Positions 1-8,463 of a DNA stretch of 64,000 nt are shown one piece after another; the first letter of the stretch is position 1, and every line of letters begins with the position of its first letter. Source of the DNA: Thermotoga sp. Ku-13t (GTDB lineage Bacteria; Thermotogota; Thermotogae; Thermotogales; DSM-5069). The position numbers and the translations under genes are program-made. The notes under the pieces were generated by a model. It did no database searches. It was not told where the DNA came from and was given only the letters and a program-made list of their open reading frames with translations. The stretch is from assembly GCF_011057685.1 (NCBI RefSeq), contig NZ_LNFY01000001.1, forward strand, positions 1-64,000, written 5' to 3'.

Positions 1-307
1 GATAAACAAAGGTGCAGAGGGTGTGGTGAGTCAGTTTGGAAAGATAGCAGAGCAGATAAACGCTATGGTGAGTCAGATAGAGAGTTTAGCGGCGAGTGCA
101 GAAGAACAAAGTGCAGCAGCGGAAGAGATGAGCAGTGCGATGGACACAGCGACAAAGTCGATCATGATGATAGCACAGCAAATGGAGGAGATGACGAAAG
201 CTGTGAAAGAGCAGGCGAATGCGAGTCAGAATGTGAGCAGTTTGTCTGAAGAGATGTCTTCAATTGCGGAAAGTCTGGTGCAGCAAGTGAGAAGGTTCAA
301 GATCTGA
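1..307 (+). CDS. Methyl-accepting chemotaxis protein, C-terminal end (5' part outside window)
   Basis: The reading frame is open from base 2 and ends at TGA 305-307, so only about the last 100 residues of a longer protein are present. They form a continuous heptad-type coiled coil rich in Ala, Glu, Ser and Met, with stretches such as SAEEQSAAAEEMSSAMD that are typical of the descending arm of a chemoreceptor signalling domain. The protein ends in VRRFKI; no pentapeptide tether for methylation enzymes is seen. The GTG at 23 is an internal codon and not a start. A strong intrinsic terminator follows at once. The ligand domain and membrane segments lie outside the window, so the stimulus cannot be inferred. 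Confidence 0.9.
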   Translation, partial: INKGAEGVVSQFGKIAEQINAMVSQIESLAASAEEQSAAAEEMSSAMDTATKSIMMIAQQMEEMTKAVKEQANASQNVSSLSEEMSSIAESLVQQVRRFKI

Positions 308-325
308 GAACACTCTGAAAAGAAG

Positions 326-350
326 ACGGGCCCCTTCGGGCCCGTTTTTC
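326..350 (+). terminator. Rho-independent terminator after chemoreceptor gene
   Basis: An 8-bp GC-rich stem (ACGGGCCC 326-333 / GGGCCCGT 338-345) closes a CTTC loop and runs into TTTTTC. On the other strand the hairpin is followed by TCTTCTTTTC, so it may also stop the liv operon, whose last gene ends at 377. Confidence 0.93.
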
Positions 351-376
351 TTTACCAAGCTATTACACTGAACGGT

Positions 377-1084
377 TCACATACCCAGATACGCTTTCTT
401 TACCAGATCGCTCTCGAGTAGCTCCTTTCCTGTACCGTGCGCGACAATTCTTCCGGTCTGGAGCACGTAGCCTCTGTCGGCTATCTCAAGGGCCTCCTGG
501 ACCTTTTGCTCGACCAGAAGGATAGCAACGCCTTTTTCTTTGTTTATCTGCTTCAAGGTATCAAGAACCCTGTCCACCATCACCGGCATGAGACCGAGCG
601 ACATCTCATCGACGAGTATCAGTTTTGGCTCAGACATGAGCGCTCTCGCTATAGCAAGCATCTGCTGCTCACCACCTGAAAGTGTCTCTGCTTTCTGGTT
701 TTCTCGTTCCTTCAAACGCGGGAACAGTTCGAAAACCTCGCTCAACAACCTGCTCACTTTCGTTCTGTCGTTCAATGTGTACGCACCCATAAGGAGGTTG
801 TCCTTCACGGACATCTTGCCGAAAACGTGTCTGCCCTCGGGCACGTGCGCTATGCCCAGCCGGACTATTTCGTGGGGTGTGAGTCTGTGTATCGACTTTC
901 CCTGGAACTCTATCTCACCCGATATGGGTTTCAACAATCCAGAGATCGTTCTCAATATCGTGGTCTTCCCAGCCCCGTTTGATCCAACTATCGCAACGAG
1001 TTCCGCTTCGTTGACCTCGAAAGAAACGTCAAAAACTACTGGAACACCGTCATAACCCGTGGTCAAGTTTTTTACTCTTAGCAT
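377..1084 (-). CDS. livF: Branched-chain amino acid ABC transporter ATPase LivF
   Basis: One of the two cytoplasmic ATPases that power import of Leu/Ile/Val or related compounds. The 235 residues show Walker A (GSNGAGKTTIL, near residue 35), the LSGGEQQ signature, Walker B (LILVDE) and the switch His region. The length and the C-terminal half (EMSLGLMP, VEQKVQEAL) are typical of LivF and not LivG. The ATG at 1082-1084 has a GGGGGAGAG ribosome site and overlaps the 3' end of livG by 35 bases, so the two are translationally coupled. It is the last gene of livK-H-M-G-F. The exact substrate is unknown because liv-type systems also carry amides, urea or aromatic compounds. Confidence 0.95.
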   Translation of the reverse strand: MLRVKNLTTGYDGVPVVFDVSFEVNEAELVAIVGSNGAGKTTILRTISGLLKPISGEIEFQGKSIHRLTPHEIVRLGIAHVPEGRHVFGKMSVKDNLLMGAYTLNDRTKVSRLLSEVFELFPRLKERENQKAETLSGGEQQMLAIARALMSEPKLILVDEMSLGLMPVMVDRVLDTLKQINKEKGVAILLVEQKVQEALEIADRGYVLQTGRIVAHGTGKELLESDLVKKAYLGM

Positions 1085-1805
1085 AGTATCTCTCCCCCAG
1101 ATACGCCTTGATGACTTCTTCGTTGTTCGTGACCTCGTCCGGACTGCCTTCCGCGATCTTTTTGCCTGCGTTCAGAACGATCACTCTGTGAGATATCGGC
1201 ATTATCGCTTCCATGATGTGTTCCACGATCAAAAGGGTTATTCCTGACCTGTTCAGGTTCACACACAGCTCCATTGCTTCCTTTATCTCCGACTGGTTGA
1301 GTCCTGCCATCGCCTCGTCGAGCATGACCATCTTCGGCTTTGTGGCGAGGACCCGTGCTATTTCGAGCCTCTTCTTGTCCGCGATCGTCAGATTCCCGGC
1401 GAGCATATCCTTCTTCTCCCACAGATGCGTCAGATGGAGAACTTCATCAGTTATTCTCTCCGCTTCTTTTCTGCTTGCGGCTCTCAAAAAAGCTCCGACG
1501 AGCACGTTGTCTCTGACCGTCATGTCCTTCAGCGGCTTGACGATCTGAAAGGTTCTGGTCAATCCCATCAGGGTTATTTCGTGTGGCGGTTTGCCCGTTA
1601 TGTCTTTCCCCTCGAAGAACACCCTTCCGCTGAAAGGTTTGTAGAAACCGCTGATGCAGTTGAAGAGAGTTGTCTTCCCTGCCCCGTTCGGTCCGATGAG
1701 GCTGACGATCTCACCTTCGTTCACGGAAAAAGAGACATTATCGTTTGCGACAAGACTTCCAAACTTCATCGTGATGCCCTGAACCTCAAGCAGCGCTCCT
1801 ACCAT
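1050..1805 (-). CDS. livG: Branched-chain amino acid ABC transporter ATPase LivG
   Basis: Second ATPase of the liv system, about 251 residues. Walker A (GPNGAGKTTLFN), an ABC signature in the form LTIADKKRLEIARVLA (a common LivG variant of LSGGQ), Walker B (MVMLDE) and the LivG-typical AGLNQSEI stretch are all visible. The frame is open further upstream, but the ATG at 1803-1805 is chosen because an AAGGAGG ribosome site sits just before it (about 1810-1816); the start overlaps the end of livM by 20 bases. It pairs with LivF as a heterodimer on the LivH/LivM permease. Confidence 0.94.
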   Translation of the reverse strand: MVGALLEVQGITMKFGSLVANDNVSFSVNEGEIVSLIGPNGAGKTTLFNCISGFYKPFSGRVFFEGKDITGKPPHEITLMGLTRTFQIVKPLKDMTVRDNVLVGAFLRAASRKEAERITDEVLHLTHLWEKKDMLAGNLTIADKKRLEIARVLATKPKMVMLDEAMAGLNQSEIKEAMELCVNLNRSGITLLIVEHIMEAIMPISHRVIVLNAGKKIAEGSPDEVTNNEEVIKAYLGERYYAKSKKLDHGL

Positions 1806-2751
1806 AGTCGAGCCTCCTTCTGCGTCTTCTGAGGAGTCCCAGTATGCCTCTCGGCTCGAAGACCACAACGAGTACTATCAGAACGCCATAGATCATGAGA
1901 TCGATTCCTCTCCCCGTGCCACCTAGCAGGGTCCTCGTGTATTCGGAAAGAGGTACGAGCACCGCCGCCCCGACAATGGGACCGTATATGTTACCGAGCC
2001 CTCCCAGGACCGTGAGCAGAACGATCTTCATGGACACATCGAGCCCGAACACCATGAACGGATCTATGTAGAGTATGTACTGTGCGTAGAGTGTTCCAAA
2101 GAGCGCCGTAAGCATGGAGCTCACAACCATTGCAGCGAGCTTGTACCTGGACGTGTTTATACCGAGTGCCTCAGCGGCCTCGTGACTTTCGCGTATCGCT
2201 TTCAGATAATAACCCATCCTGTTTCTCTCGATGAGCACGGCTACGAACAGAACAAAAACGAACAGACTGTAAGCGATTAACACGTACGGAATCTTCGAGC
2301 GATGAAACTGCATTGCCCAGAAACTGTCCTCAACCACCGGTATGGAAATTCCCGTGGCACCCTCAACATAATCCCAGCTCACAAAGAGCTGCTTTATGAT
2401 CTCCGCAACGGCGAGCGTCGCTATGGCGAAGTAATGACCCTTCAATCTGAAGCACGGATAACTCACTATGAAAGCTACGATGCCTGCGAACAGAGAACCA
2501 AGGATCATGCCGATCCAGGGTGAAACGCCGAATCTATAGAAGAGAACTGTGGAGGTGTAGGCACCGATGCCAAAGAACGCGGCGTGACCGAACGAGGTCT
2601 GACCCGCGAAACCCGTGATGATGTTCCATGCCTCTCCGAGACCCGCGAATATGAGAGTCATCAACATGACGTGCTGGAAGTTCACGTCTCTCACAACCAA
2701 TGGAAGGATCAACAGAATTGCGAGAATGATCAGAAGCGGCATTCTCTTCAT
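1786..2751 (-). CDS. livM: Branched-chain amino acid ABC transporter permease LivM
   Basis: Inner-membrane permease of 321 residues with about eight to ten hydrophobic segments. It carries LivM-family stretches: GQTSFGHAAFFGIGAY in the first third, and AIRESHEAAEALGINTSRYK, the cytoplasmic loop that contacts the ATPase. The C-terminus GGLGNIYGPIVGA matches the mirrored motif in LivH. It sits 6 bases downstream of livH and overlaps livG, as expected for a single transcript. Together with LivH it forms the pathway through which the LivK-delivered amino acid passes. Confidence 0.95.
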   Translation of the reverse strand: MKRMPLLIILAILLILPLVVRDVNFQHVMLMTLIFAGLGEAWNIITGFAGQTSFGHAAFFGIGAYTSTVLFYRFGVSPWIGMILGSLFAGIVAFIVSYPCFRLKGHYFAIATLAVAEIIKQLFVSWDYVEGATGISIPVVEDSFWAMQFHRSKIPYVLIAYSLFVFVLFVAVLIERNRMGYYLKAIRESHEAAEALGINTSRYKLAAMVVSSMLTALFGTLYAQYILYIDPFMVFGLDVSMKIVLLTVLGGLGNIYGPIVGAAVLVPLSEYTRTLLGGTGRGIDLMIYGVLIVLVVVFEPRGILGLLRRRRRRLDYGRSAA

Positions 2752-2757
2752 CGCCTT

Positions 2758-3612
2758 TCACCACCCGAAGAGCCCTCTGGGCCTGAACTGCAGCACGAGC
2801 AAATATATGAGGAAAGCGATCGCGTACTTGAACTGGGTTCCAAGGTAAAAACCTCCTATCGTTTCCGCGAGTCCGATCATGATCCCGGCGTAGAAAGCCC
2901 CCCATATGTTTCCAAAACCACCCAGTGCCACGATGACGAACGCCAGCAAGCCGTACATCGCTCCGGATTCTGGATAGACGGGAAAAATGCCGGACAGAAG
3001 GCTGCCTGCAGCACCAACGCAAATCCCGGAGATCGCGAACGTGAACATGTAAACTTTTTCGGTATCAACCCCCATGAGTTCTGCGATCTCTTTACTCTGC
3101 GCCGTTGCCTGTATCGCTTTTCCGAATTTCGTTTTCTTGATGAACAGAGCCACTGCGAACGTCATGGCGATGCTCCCGATCGCAGCCACAAGCTGGGGAA
3201 GTCCTATGATCACATCGAACACTATGAACCTTTTACCGGACAGGATCGACTCGCCGACGAATCTGTAGTTCGGGCTCCACAGAAACTGAGCAAAATTTCG
3301 AATGAACAGGCTCAGACCAAACGTGGCAAGCAGTGCCATGAGGCTTGGTGAATTCAAAACTCTTTTGATGACAAGCTTATAAGTCACAAGACCTATCGCG
3401 GCCGTCACGATCGCGGCTACAGGCAGGGACACGAGTGGGTCCCATTTCAGCAAGGCGTAGAGCCAGAAGACCGTGTACATAGATATCATCATGAAATCAC
3501 CGTGGGCGAAGTTGATTATGTCCATCAACCCCCAGACGAGCGTCAGGCCCACGGCCACAAGAGAATAGACACTACCCACGAGCACACCTGTAACGATAAG
3601 CTGTGCGAGCAT
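2758..3612 (-). CDS. livH: Branched-chain amino acid ABC transporter permease LivH
   Basis: Inner-membrane permease of about 284 residues. Family stretches are GSVYSLVAVGLTLVWGLMDIINFAHGDF at the N-terminus (read here only as the NFAHGDF core), IQATAQSKEIAELMGV in the ATPase-contact loop and ALGGFGNIWGAF near the end. Two ATG codons (3616-3618 and 3610-3612) are in frame; the second is preferred because GGAAGGGG ends exactly at the first and gives a 6-base spacing to the second. A GC-rich stem-loop separates it from livK upstream. It heterodimerises with LivM. Confidence 0.94.
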   Translation of the reverse strand: MLAQLIVTGVLVGSVYSLVAVGLTLVWGLMDIINFAHGDFMMISMYTVFWLYALLKWDPLVSLPVAAIVTAAIGLVTYKLVIKRVLNSPSLMALLATFGLSLFIRNFAQFLWSPNYRFVGESILSGKRFIVFDVIIGLPQLVAAIGSIAMTFAVALFIKKTKFGKAIQATAQSKEIAELMGVDTEKVYMFTFAISGICVGAAGSLLSGIFPVYPESGAMYGLLAFVIVALGGFGNIWGAFYAGIMIGLAETIGGFYLGTQFKYAIAFLIYLLVLQFRPRGLFGW

Positions 3613-3637
3613 GCTCATCCCCTTCCAGATTTTTTAA

Positions 3638-3657
3638 TGGGGGGCGGCTGCCCCCCA
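3638..3657 (-). promoter_or_regulatory. GC-rich stem-loop between livK and livH
   Basis: A 7-bp stem (TGGGGGG 3638-3644 / CCCCCCA 3651-3657) with a 6-base loop lies just after the livK stop and before livH. In the direction of transcription it is followed by an A-rich rather than a U-rich stretch, so it is not a canonical terminator. It could protect the livK 3' end and raise binding protein over permease output, as intercistronic hairpins do in other transporter operons. Confidence 0.6.
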
Positions 3658-3662
3658 GCTTT

Positions 3663-4901
3663 TTATCTCTTGTTCCAGTCTGGGAACTGCGGTACTGGTT
3701 CGTGCGTCTGGTATTCTTCAGGCCAGACGGCTTCGTACACTCCGTTGAAGATTTGAGTCATAACGGAGGCAGAGTAAATGTTCTGTCCATCTGGACCGAA
3801 CTGGATCTTTCCAGAAACGAAGTAAGGAGCTTCGAACACGTAGTTCCTCAGAACCTCGAGGACCTTTTCTGGCTCTGTCGTTCCGGCGATGTTGATCGCC
3901 TCAGCTATGACGAGAGCGGACGCAAAGTCTTCCAGAGTTGGACCGTCGATATCGACACCGGACTTTGCCTTGTACATCTCGTTGATCCTGGAAAGGATCG
4001 CCATCTTGGAGAACAGGGCAGGCGTTGTTGCGTTAGTCCCTGAGAAATAGTCTGCGTCTTTGCCGAGGTTCACAACGAACTGTGGATCCTGATAACCACC
4101 GCAGTACGACAGGACCACCTTGGGAACGACGTTGAACTCTTTGTACTTCTTGACGAACATGGTCATGTCACCTATGTACGAGGCGTGGAATATCGCGTCT
4201 GGCCGAGCAGATTTGATCTTCTGGACTTCGATGTCAACGTTGGTCGCATTCACGGGATATTTCACATCGGCCACGAGGCTGAACTCGGGGAAGTTCTTTA
4301 TCTTCTCTTTGACCATCTGCGCGGCGTGCACTCCGTACTCGTTGTCGATGTACACCACGGCCACTCTCTTGATGTTGGCGTTGTATTTTTCGTTGAGGTA
4401 TCTTAAATACTCAAAGAAGAATACCGTTTCCATACCGTCGTGCGGAGCGATCCTGAAGAACCATTTGAGGCCTCTTTCCGTGAGTGCAGCAGAGCTCGAC
4501 GAACCTGCAACGAAAGGTATACCATATTTTTCAGCGATCTGACTCGCAGGTTTCGTGCACGAAGATTGGTAACAACCGATCAGAGCGACAACCTTTTCGT
4601 TTCTGATCAGTCTCTCCGCTTCCGCCATGGCGAGTTCCGGGTTGCCTTGATGGTCAGCGAAAATGAACTGTACCTTTGCCCCTCCGAGGTTTGGCAAACC
4701 GGCAGACTTTGCGAGCGACAGGTTGATGTCAGGATACACACCGTTGATGATCTCTTGTGCGACCTCGATGGCGTACTTGATCTTTACCCCTGTCGCGGCG
4801 GCTGCTCCTGTGAGTGGAAAGATAGCACCGATCTTGATGATTTCCTGTGCGAAAACGATGAAACTGAGAAGCGCCACCAGCACCACGAGCAATTTCTTCA
4901 T
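3663..4901 (-). CDS. livK: Branched-chain amino acid ABC transporter substrate-binding protein
   Basis: Secreted periplasmic-type binding protein of 412 residues and first gene of the liv operon. A Sec signal peptide is clear (KK, a hydrophobic core LLVVLVALLSFIVF, then AQE cleavage site). The mature part begins IIKIGAIFPLTGAAAATG, the usual start of the Leu/Ile/Val-binding-protein fold (PBP type 1), and contains the hinge-region stretch AVVYIDNEYGVHAAQMVKE. There is no lipobox Cys, so it is probably soluble in the periplasm. The ATG has GAGGAGGTG upstream and a near-consensus promoter lies at 4965-4994. It is somewhat longer than E. coli LivK, and amide- or urea-binding relatives cannot be excluded. 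Confidence 0.93.
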   Translation of the reverse strand: MKKLLVVLVALLSFIVFAQEIIKIGAIFPLTGAAAATGVKIKYAIEVAQEIINGVYPDINLSLAKSAGLPNLGGAKVQFIFADHQGNPELAMAEAERLIRNEKVVALIGCYQSSCTKPASQIAEKYGIPFVAGSSSSAALTERGLKWFFRIAPHDGMETVFFFEYLRYLNEKYNANIKRVAVVYIDNEYGVHAAQMVKEKIKNFPEFSLVADVKYPVNATNVDIEVQKIKSARPDAIFHASYIGDMTMFVKKYKEFNVVPKVVLSYCGGYQDPQFVVNLGKDADYFSGTNATTPALFSKMAILSRINEMYKAKSGVDIDGPTLEDFASALVIAEAINIAGTTEPEKVLEVLRNYVFEAPYFVSGKIQFGPDGQNIYSASVMTQIFNGVYEAVWPEEYQTHEPVPQFPDWNKR

Positions 4902-4964
4902 ACCAGCACCTCCTCAAATTTTGGTGTGTTATGGGGATGTTAAGAACTTTTCACAGCCCTTCTC

Positions 4965-4994
4965 ATTATAACGTTTCTGATTCGCTCCTGTCAA
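4965..4994 (-). promoter_or_regulatory. Sigma-70-type promoter of the liv operon
   Basis: On the minus strand a perfect -35 TTGACA (plus 4989-4994) and a perfect -10 TATAAT (plus 4965-4970) are separated by 18 bases, about 65 bases upstream of the livK ATG. No obvious operator was seen. Confidence 0.88.
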
Positions 4995-5090
4995 AATTTC
5001 ATCCGTTTGGGCTCCTCATGGACTCTGGACACGTTTTTCCACACACTTCATTTGAGAATGGCAAAATAGGATTGAAGGGAGCGAAGAACA

Positions 5091-5663
5091 GTGCGTAAAT
5101 GGACTCTGGCACTAGCATTCGTTCTGCTTTTCTGGATCGTTGTCGTTTTCTATTTCGGTACCAGAAACGCGATCGTTTCTTCGAAGCAAGCTCGCTGGGC
5201 CTACAACGTTTTGAAGAAAATTGACCAAATGCTGGATTTTTCACAGACGAAACTGTTCACGAAGGTCAAGAATAGTTTGAACAGACTCTGGTTTGGCAAC
5301 AAGAAGATGCCATCGATCGAACTCGTTCGAAAATCTGCACATTTTGGCCTGTACATGATACTCGGGATCATGGTTTTCTGGTTCACATTGGTTTATTCTC
5401 AAAAATTGTTGATCGCTACACTCATGGCTGTTTAGTTAGCTGCGCTCGTAGCGAGCCTGGACGAATACTCTCAACAGTTCAGAGGAAGAGGAGCTTCGCT
5501 CAACGATGTCGTGATCGACATCTCAGGAGCACTGGCAGGAACGATCCTCTGTTTGATCATCTTCAGTGTTGTGAGACTGCTAAGGACTTTGTCGAAGGGA
5601 AAGATGGGATCGCTCGACAAAAAGGTCCAGGATGAAAATTGCTCAGAACGTTCGTCACTTTAG
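5091..5663 (+). pseudogene. VanZ-like membrane protein interrupted by an in-frame TAG
   Basis: From the GTG at 5091 the frame encodes 114 residues, meets TAG at 5433-5435, and then stays open in the same frame to TAG 5661-5663 (191 codons in all). Both halves are VanZ-like: the first has an N-terminal membrane segment, RKSAHFGLYMILG and a second membrane segment; the part after the stop begins LAALVASLDEYSQQF, continues with GRGASLNDVVIDISGALAG, which are the second VanZ signature, and ends in a third membrane segment. The stop falls within the membrane helix just before the signature. A substitution, a sequencing error or amber readthrough would all fit; no frameshift is needed. VanZ-family proteins are small membrane proteins of poorly defined role. 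Confidence 0.8.
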
Positions 5664-5672
5664 CATGAACGA

Positions 5673-7646
5673 TCATCGAATTTTGATGTTCTGTGGCAGC
5701 AACGACGGGAGCAACAGCAAGCTGTACATCGCGGCGAGTAACATGCCAACGAATATGAGCGTTGCTATGTGCACGTGAACCTTCATGGGTGAAAGGAACA
5801 ACACAGAGAATCCCAGAGCAACGCCGAACGCGTTGGCGACGATGGGCCTTCGTGTGAGTCTGTAGGCTTCCACAACGGATTTGTGTTTCAGATACGCACA
5901 ACCGAAGTGTATCGCGTAATCGATGCCCGCACCGAGCACTATGTTCATAAGGCACGCGCTGATGGCGTTCAGGGGGATTCTGAACAATCCCATCGCCCCG
6001 TAGAGGCTCAGCAGCGTCATCGCGATGGGTAAACACGCCACAAGGCCGAATTTGAAGTTCTTGAATGTGAAACCCATCATGAGTGCGATGGCGAGTAGTG
6101 CAAAGATCAAGCTGGTACGCAGATTTTCTATGACGAATTCGTTCATCTCCATGTATTTAAAATCTTCGCCGGAAAGTTTGATCGACTTTATCGAACCTTC
6201 AGCGAGAGAAGACGCGATCGTCTCGATCCGCTTGTACGTTTTACTATCGACACGTTTTGGAAAGGCCAGCATGAGTGCGGAATTGTTCTTCCTGTCAAAA
6301 AGGATGCCTTCTGGCAGGATTGTCAGAGCGAGATTTCTGAGAGGTTGTGGCAGCAGTTCGTACAGATCCAGCAATGAGAAAGTCCTTTCGCAGTGATCCT
6401 TCAGACTGTCTCTCACCATCTTCAGCGATTCGAGGCCTTCCCGACTCTGAACGTCCACGTTGAGATCGATCTTCAAGAAGATGGGAACCTTTATGCCCGC
6501 AATCGCTTCGATCACCCTAGCGCCTTTCATGACCTTGGAACCGGATCTGAAGAAAATCAACGAGTGAAACTCTGCTTCCACCCTTCCGGCGAAGGTGCAG
6601 AAAAAGATGAACACACCGAGAAAGATGAGAATGTTCATCCACCTATTCTTCAACATTCCGCTGGTTGTGATTGTTCGCGGGGACCTTCTGACTTCCAGCA
6701 GAGTGACTGTGGGGGGCAGAAAAATGAATGTAGCTACGCCCGCCGTTGCAACACCGAGTGCACCGCTGAAGCCCAGTTCTCTCATCACAGGTGAGCTCGT
6801 TAGACCGAGGCTTAAAAATCCTACAACCGTTGTGAGAACTGTCATCAGCAAGGCAAAAAAGGTTTCACGGAAAGAGATATAGGCCTTTTCGAACCTGTCA
6901 GGATCTTTCAGTCTCAAGTACCTGTTGACGTAGTGCAACGCCGCGGAGCTACCCATTATCAGCGTGATGAAGGGCATCAAGACGTTTTCCATCGTCACGG
7001 GTTTGTCGATCGCGGCGTAGAAACCGAGCAGATAAACCGTCGCGAGTACACTCGGAAGGAACGCGAGTACCGCAGCCCAGAAGCTCTTCAAAGTGAAGTA
7101 GAACACAAAAAACATGATCAGCAGCGCTACCGGGGTAAGATAGGAAAGGATCATCTTCACATAATCCATAGCCATCGCACCGATGTAAGAAATTCCGAAG
7201 ACCAGACCATCTTTCGGTGCGACGGTTTTGTAGATCCTCCGGGAAGTATCCTCAGGGCTCTTTGAGATGAACGCAACCAGCAGTGCGTAATCTTTTCCCT
7301 CAAACTGGCCGATCAGTTTCAGTTTCTGGGCCAGTGCGGTGTTGTTGGCCATGGTGAGTGGAAATTCGAACGGATTGATCACCATCAGAACCCCATCGAG
7401 GTTTCGAAGGTTCTGAACCGTGTCGAAAACCTCTTCGCGGGTTTTGTAAGGTACGGCGACGATGGCCACGTCCCTGAGATAAAAGGTTCTCGATATCTCT
7501 CTTTCTGCAACGACGTATTGCGATTCTCTGGAAACCTGTGACTTGAAATAAGCCCTCACCTTCAACTTTGGAAGTTGTGAAGCTGAAAGGATACCTAGAA
7601 TGAGCATCAAGCTCAGCGCGAGCCAGGGTTTCTTTATCCAGGCCAT
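5673..7646 (-). CDS. RND-superfamily (MMPL/SSD-type) membrane exporter
   Basis: A protein of about 657 residues with the duplicated RND plan: an N-terminal membrane segment, an extracytoplasmic loop (about 30-170), a five-segment membrane bundle, a second extracytoplasmic loop (about 360-500) and a second bundle. The sequences FITLIMGSSAALHYVNRYL and IVLGAGIDYAIHFGCAYL are the paired segment-4 motifs of this family; the second has the typical G-x-D. The ATG at 7644-7646 is chosen over an upstream in-frame codon because AGGAGAAAGG precedes it. It stands alone, divergent from tatD, without a membrane-fusion or outer-membrane partner. Relatives move lipids or hydrophobic compounds; the substrate here is unknown. 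Confidence 0.82.
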   Translation of the reverse strand: MAWIKKPWLALSLMLILGILSASQLPKLKVRAYFKSQVSRESQYVVAEREISRTFYLRDVAIVAVPYKTREEVFDTVQNLRNLDGVLMVINPFEFPLTMANNTALAQKLKLIGQFEGKDYALLVAFISKSPEDTSRRIYKTVAPKDGLVFGISYIGAMAMDYVKMILSYLTPVALLIMFFVFYFTLKSFWAAVLAFLPSVLATVYLLGFYAAIDKPVTMENVLMPFITLIMGSSAALHYVNRYLRLKDPDRFEKAYISFRETFFALLMTVLTTVVGFLSLGLTSSPVMRELGFSGALGVATAGVATFIFLPPTVTLLEVRRSPRTITTSGMLKNRWMNILIFLGVFIFFCTFAGRVEAEFHSLIFFRSGSKVMKGARVIEAIAGIKVPIFLKIDLNVDVQSREGLESLKMVRDSLKDHCERTFSLLDLYELLPQPLRNLALTILPEGILFDRKNNSALMLAFPKRVDSKTYKRIETIASSLAEGSIKSIKLSGEDFKYMEMNEFVIENLRTSLIFALLAIALMMGFTFKNFKFGLVACLPIAMTLLSLYGAMGLFRIPLNAISACLMNIVLGAGIDYAIHFGCAYLKHKSVVEAYRLTRRPIVANAFGVALGFSVLFLSPMKVHVHIATLIFVGMLLAAMYSLLLLPSLLPQNIKIR

Positions 7647-7695
7647 ACACCTTTCTCCTGATACAATTCTAACTGTGAGAGGAGGTTTCAAAGCC

Positions 7696-8463
7696 GTGAG
7701 ACTGGTAGACACACACGCGCATCTTCATTTTCACCAGTTCGAGAAGGATCTGGATCAGATCATCAAGAAGCTCGATTCGCACAAGTTCGCCTTCGTTGTC
7801 AACGTGGGTATAGATGTTGAAGATTCGAAAAAAGCCCTCGCTCTGAGTGAGAAGTACGAAAAACTCTATTGCTCCATAGGAATCCATCCCCACGAAGCTG
7901 GGCGTGCACCGGAAGATTTCCTTCACACTTTCGAGGAATTACTGAAAAACAAAAAAGTCGTTGCGATCGGAGAATGTGGTTTGGATTACTACAGAATGCT
8001 TTCTCCGAAAGAATTACAGCGCGAGGTCTTCGAGAAGCAGCTGAAGTTCGCAAAGGATGTGGACATGCCCCTGATAGTTCACATCAGGGACGCTTACGAA
8101 GACGCCTACGAAATTCTCAGCAGGGTTGGACTGCCAACGAACGGTGGTGTCGTACATGCGTTCTCCGCTGATGAGGAATGGGCGCTGAAGTTCGTTGAGC
8201 TCGGCATGTATATAGGTATAGGTGGTCCTATCACCTACCCGAATAACCACACGCTCAGACGCGTTGTGAGAGTGGTGGGAATCGAAAACATCCTGATCGA
8301 AACCGACTGTCCTTATCTGGCTCCGCAACCGGTAAGGGGTAAGAGGAACGAGCCGATCTACGTGAGGTTCGTCGTTGAAGAGATAGCAAAGATTTTGGAC
8401 ATGGACATAGAGGATGTGGCAGAAACCACCGTGAAGAACGCGGAAGAACTCTTCAAGCCCTGA
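7696..8463 (+). CDS. tatD: TatD-family metal-dependent hydrolase/DNase
   Basis: A 255-residue TIM-barrel metallohydrolase. Metal-ligand motifs are present in order: DTHAHLH at the N-terminus, GECGLDYYR (acidic ligand), IVHIRDA (His), VVHAFSA (His) and ETDCPYLAPQPVRGKRNEP (Asp, C-terminal family box). The GTG at 7696-7698 is chosen because GGAGG precedes it and the text VRLVDTHAHLH then starts exactly like other TatD proteins; an upstream ATG in frame would add 32 unrelated residues that overlap the divergent gene. The family acts as 3'-5' DNase or D-aminoacyl hydrolase. Its 3' end overlaps the convergent MFS gene by 11 bases. Confidence 0.93.
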   Translation: MRLVDTHAHLHFHQFEKDLDQIIKKLDSHKFAFVVNVGIDVEDSKKALALSEKYEKLYCSIGIHPHEAGRAPEDFLHTFEELLKNKKVVAIGECGLDYYRMLSPKELQREVFEKQLKFAKDVDMPLIVHIRDAYEDAYEILSRVGLPTNGGVVHAFSADEEWALKFVELGMYIGIGGPITYPNNHTLRRVVRVVGIENILIETDCPYLAPQPVRGKRNEPIYVRFVVEEIAKILDMDIEDVAETTVKNAEELFKP

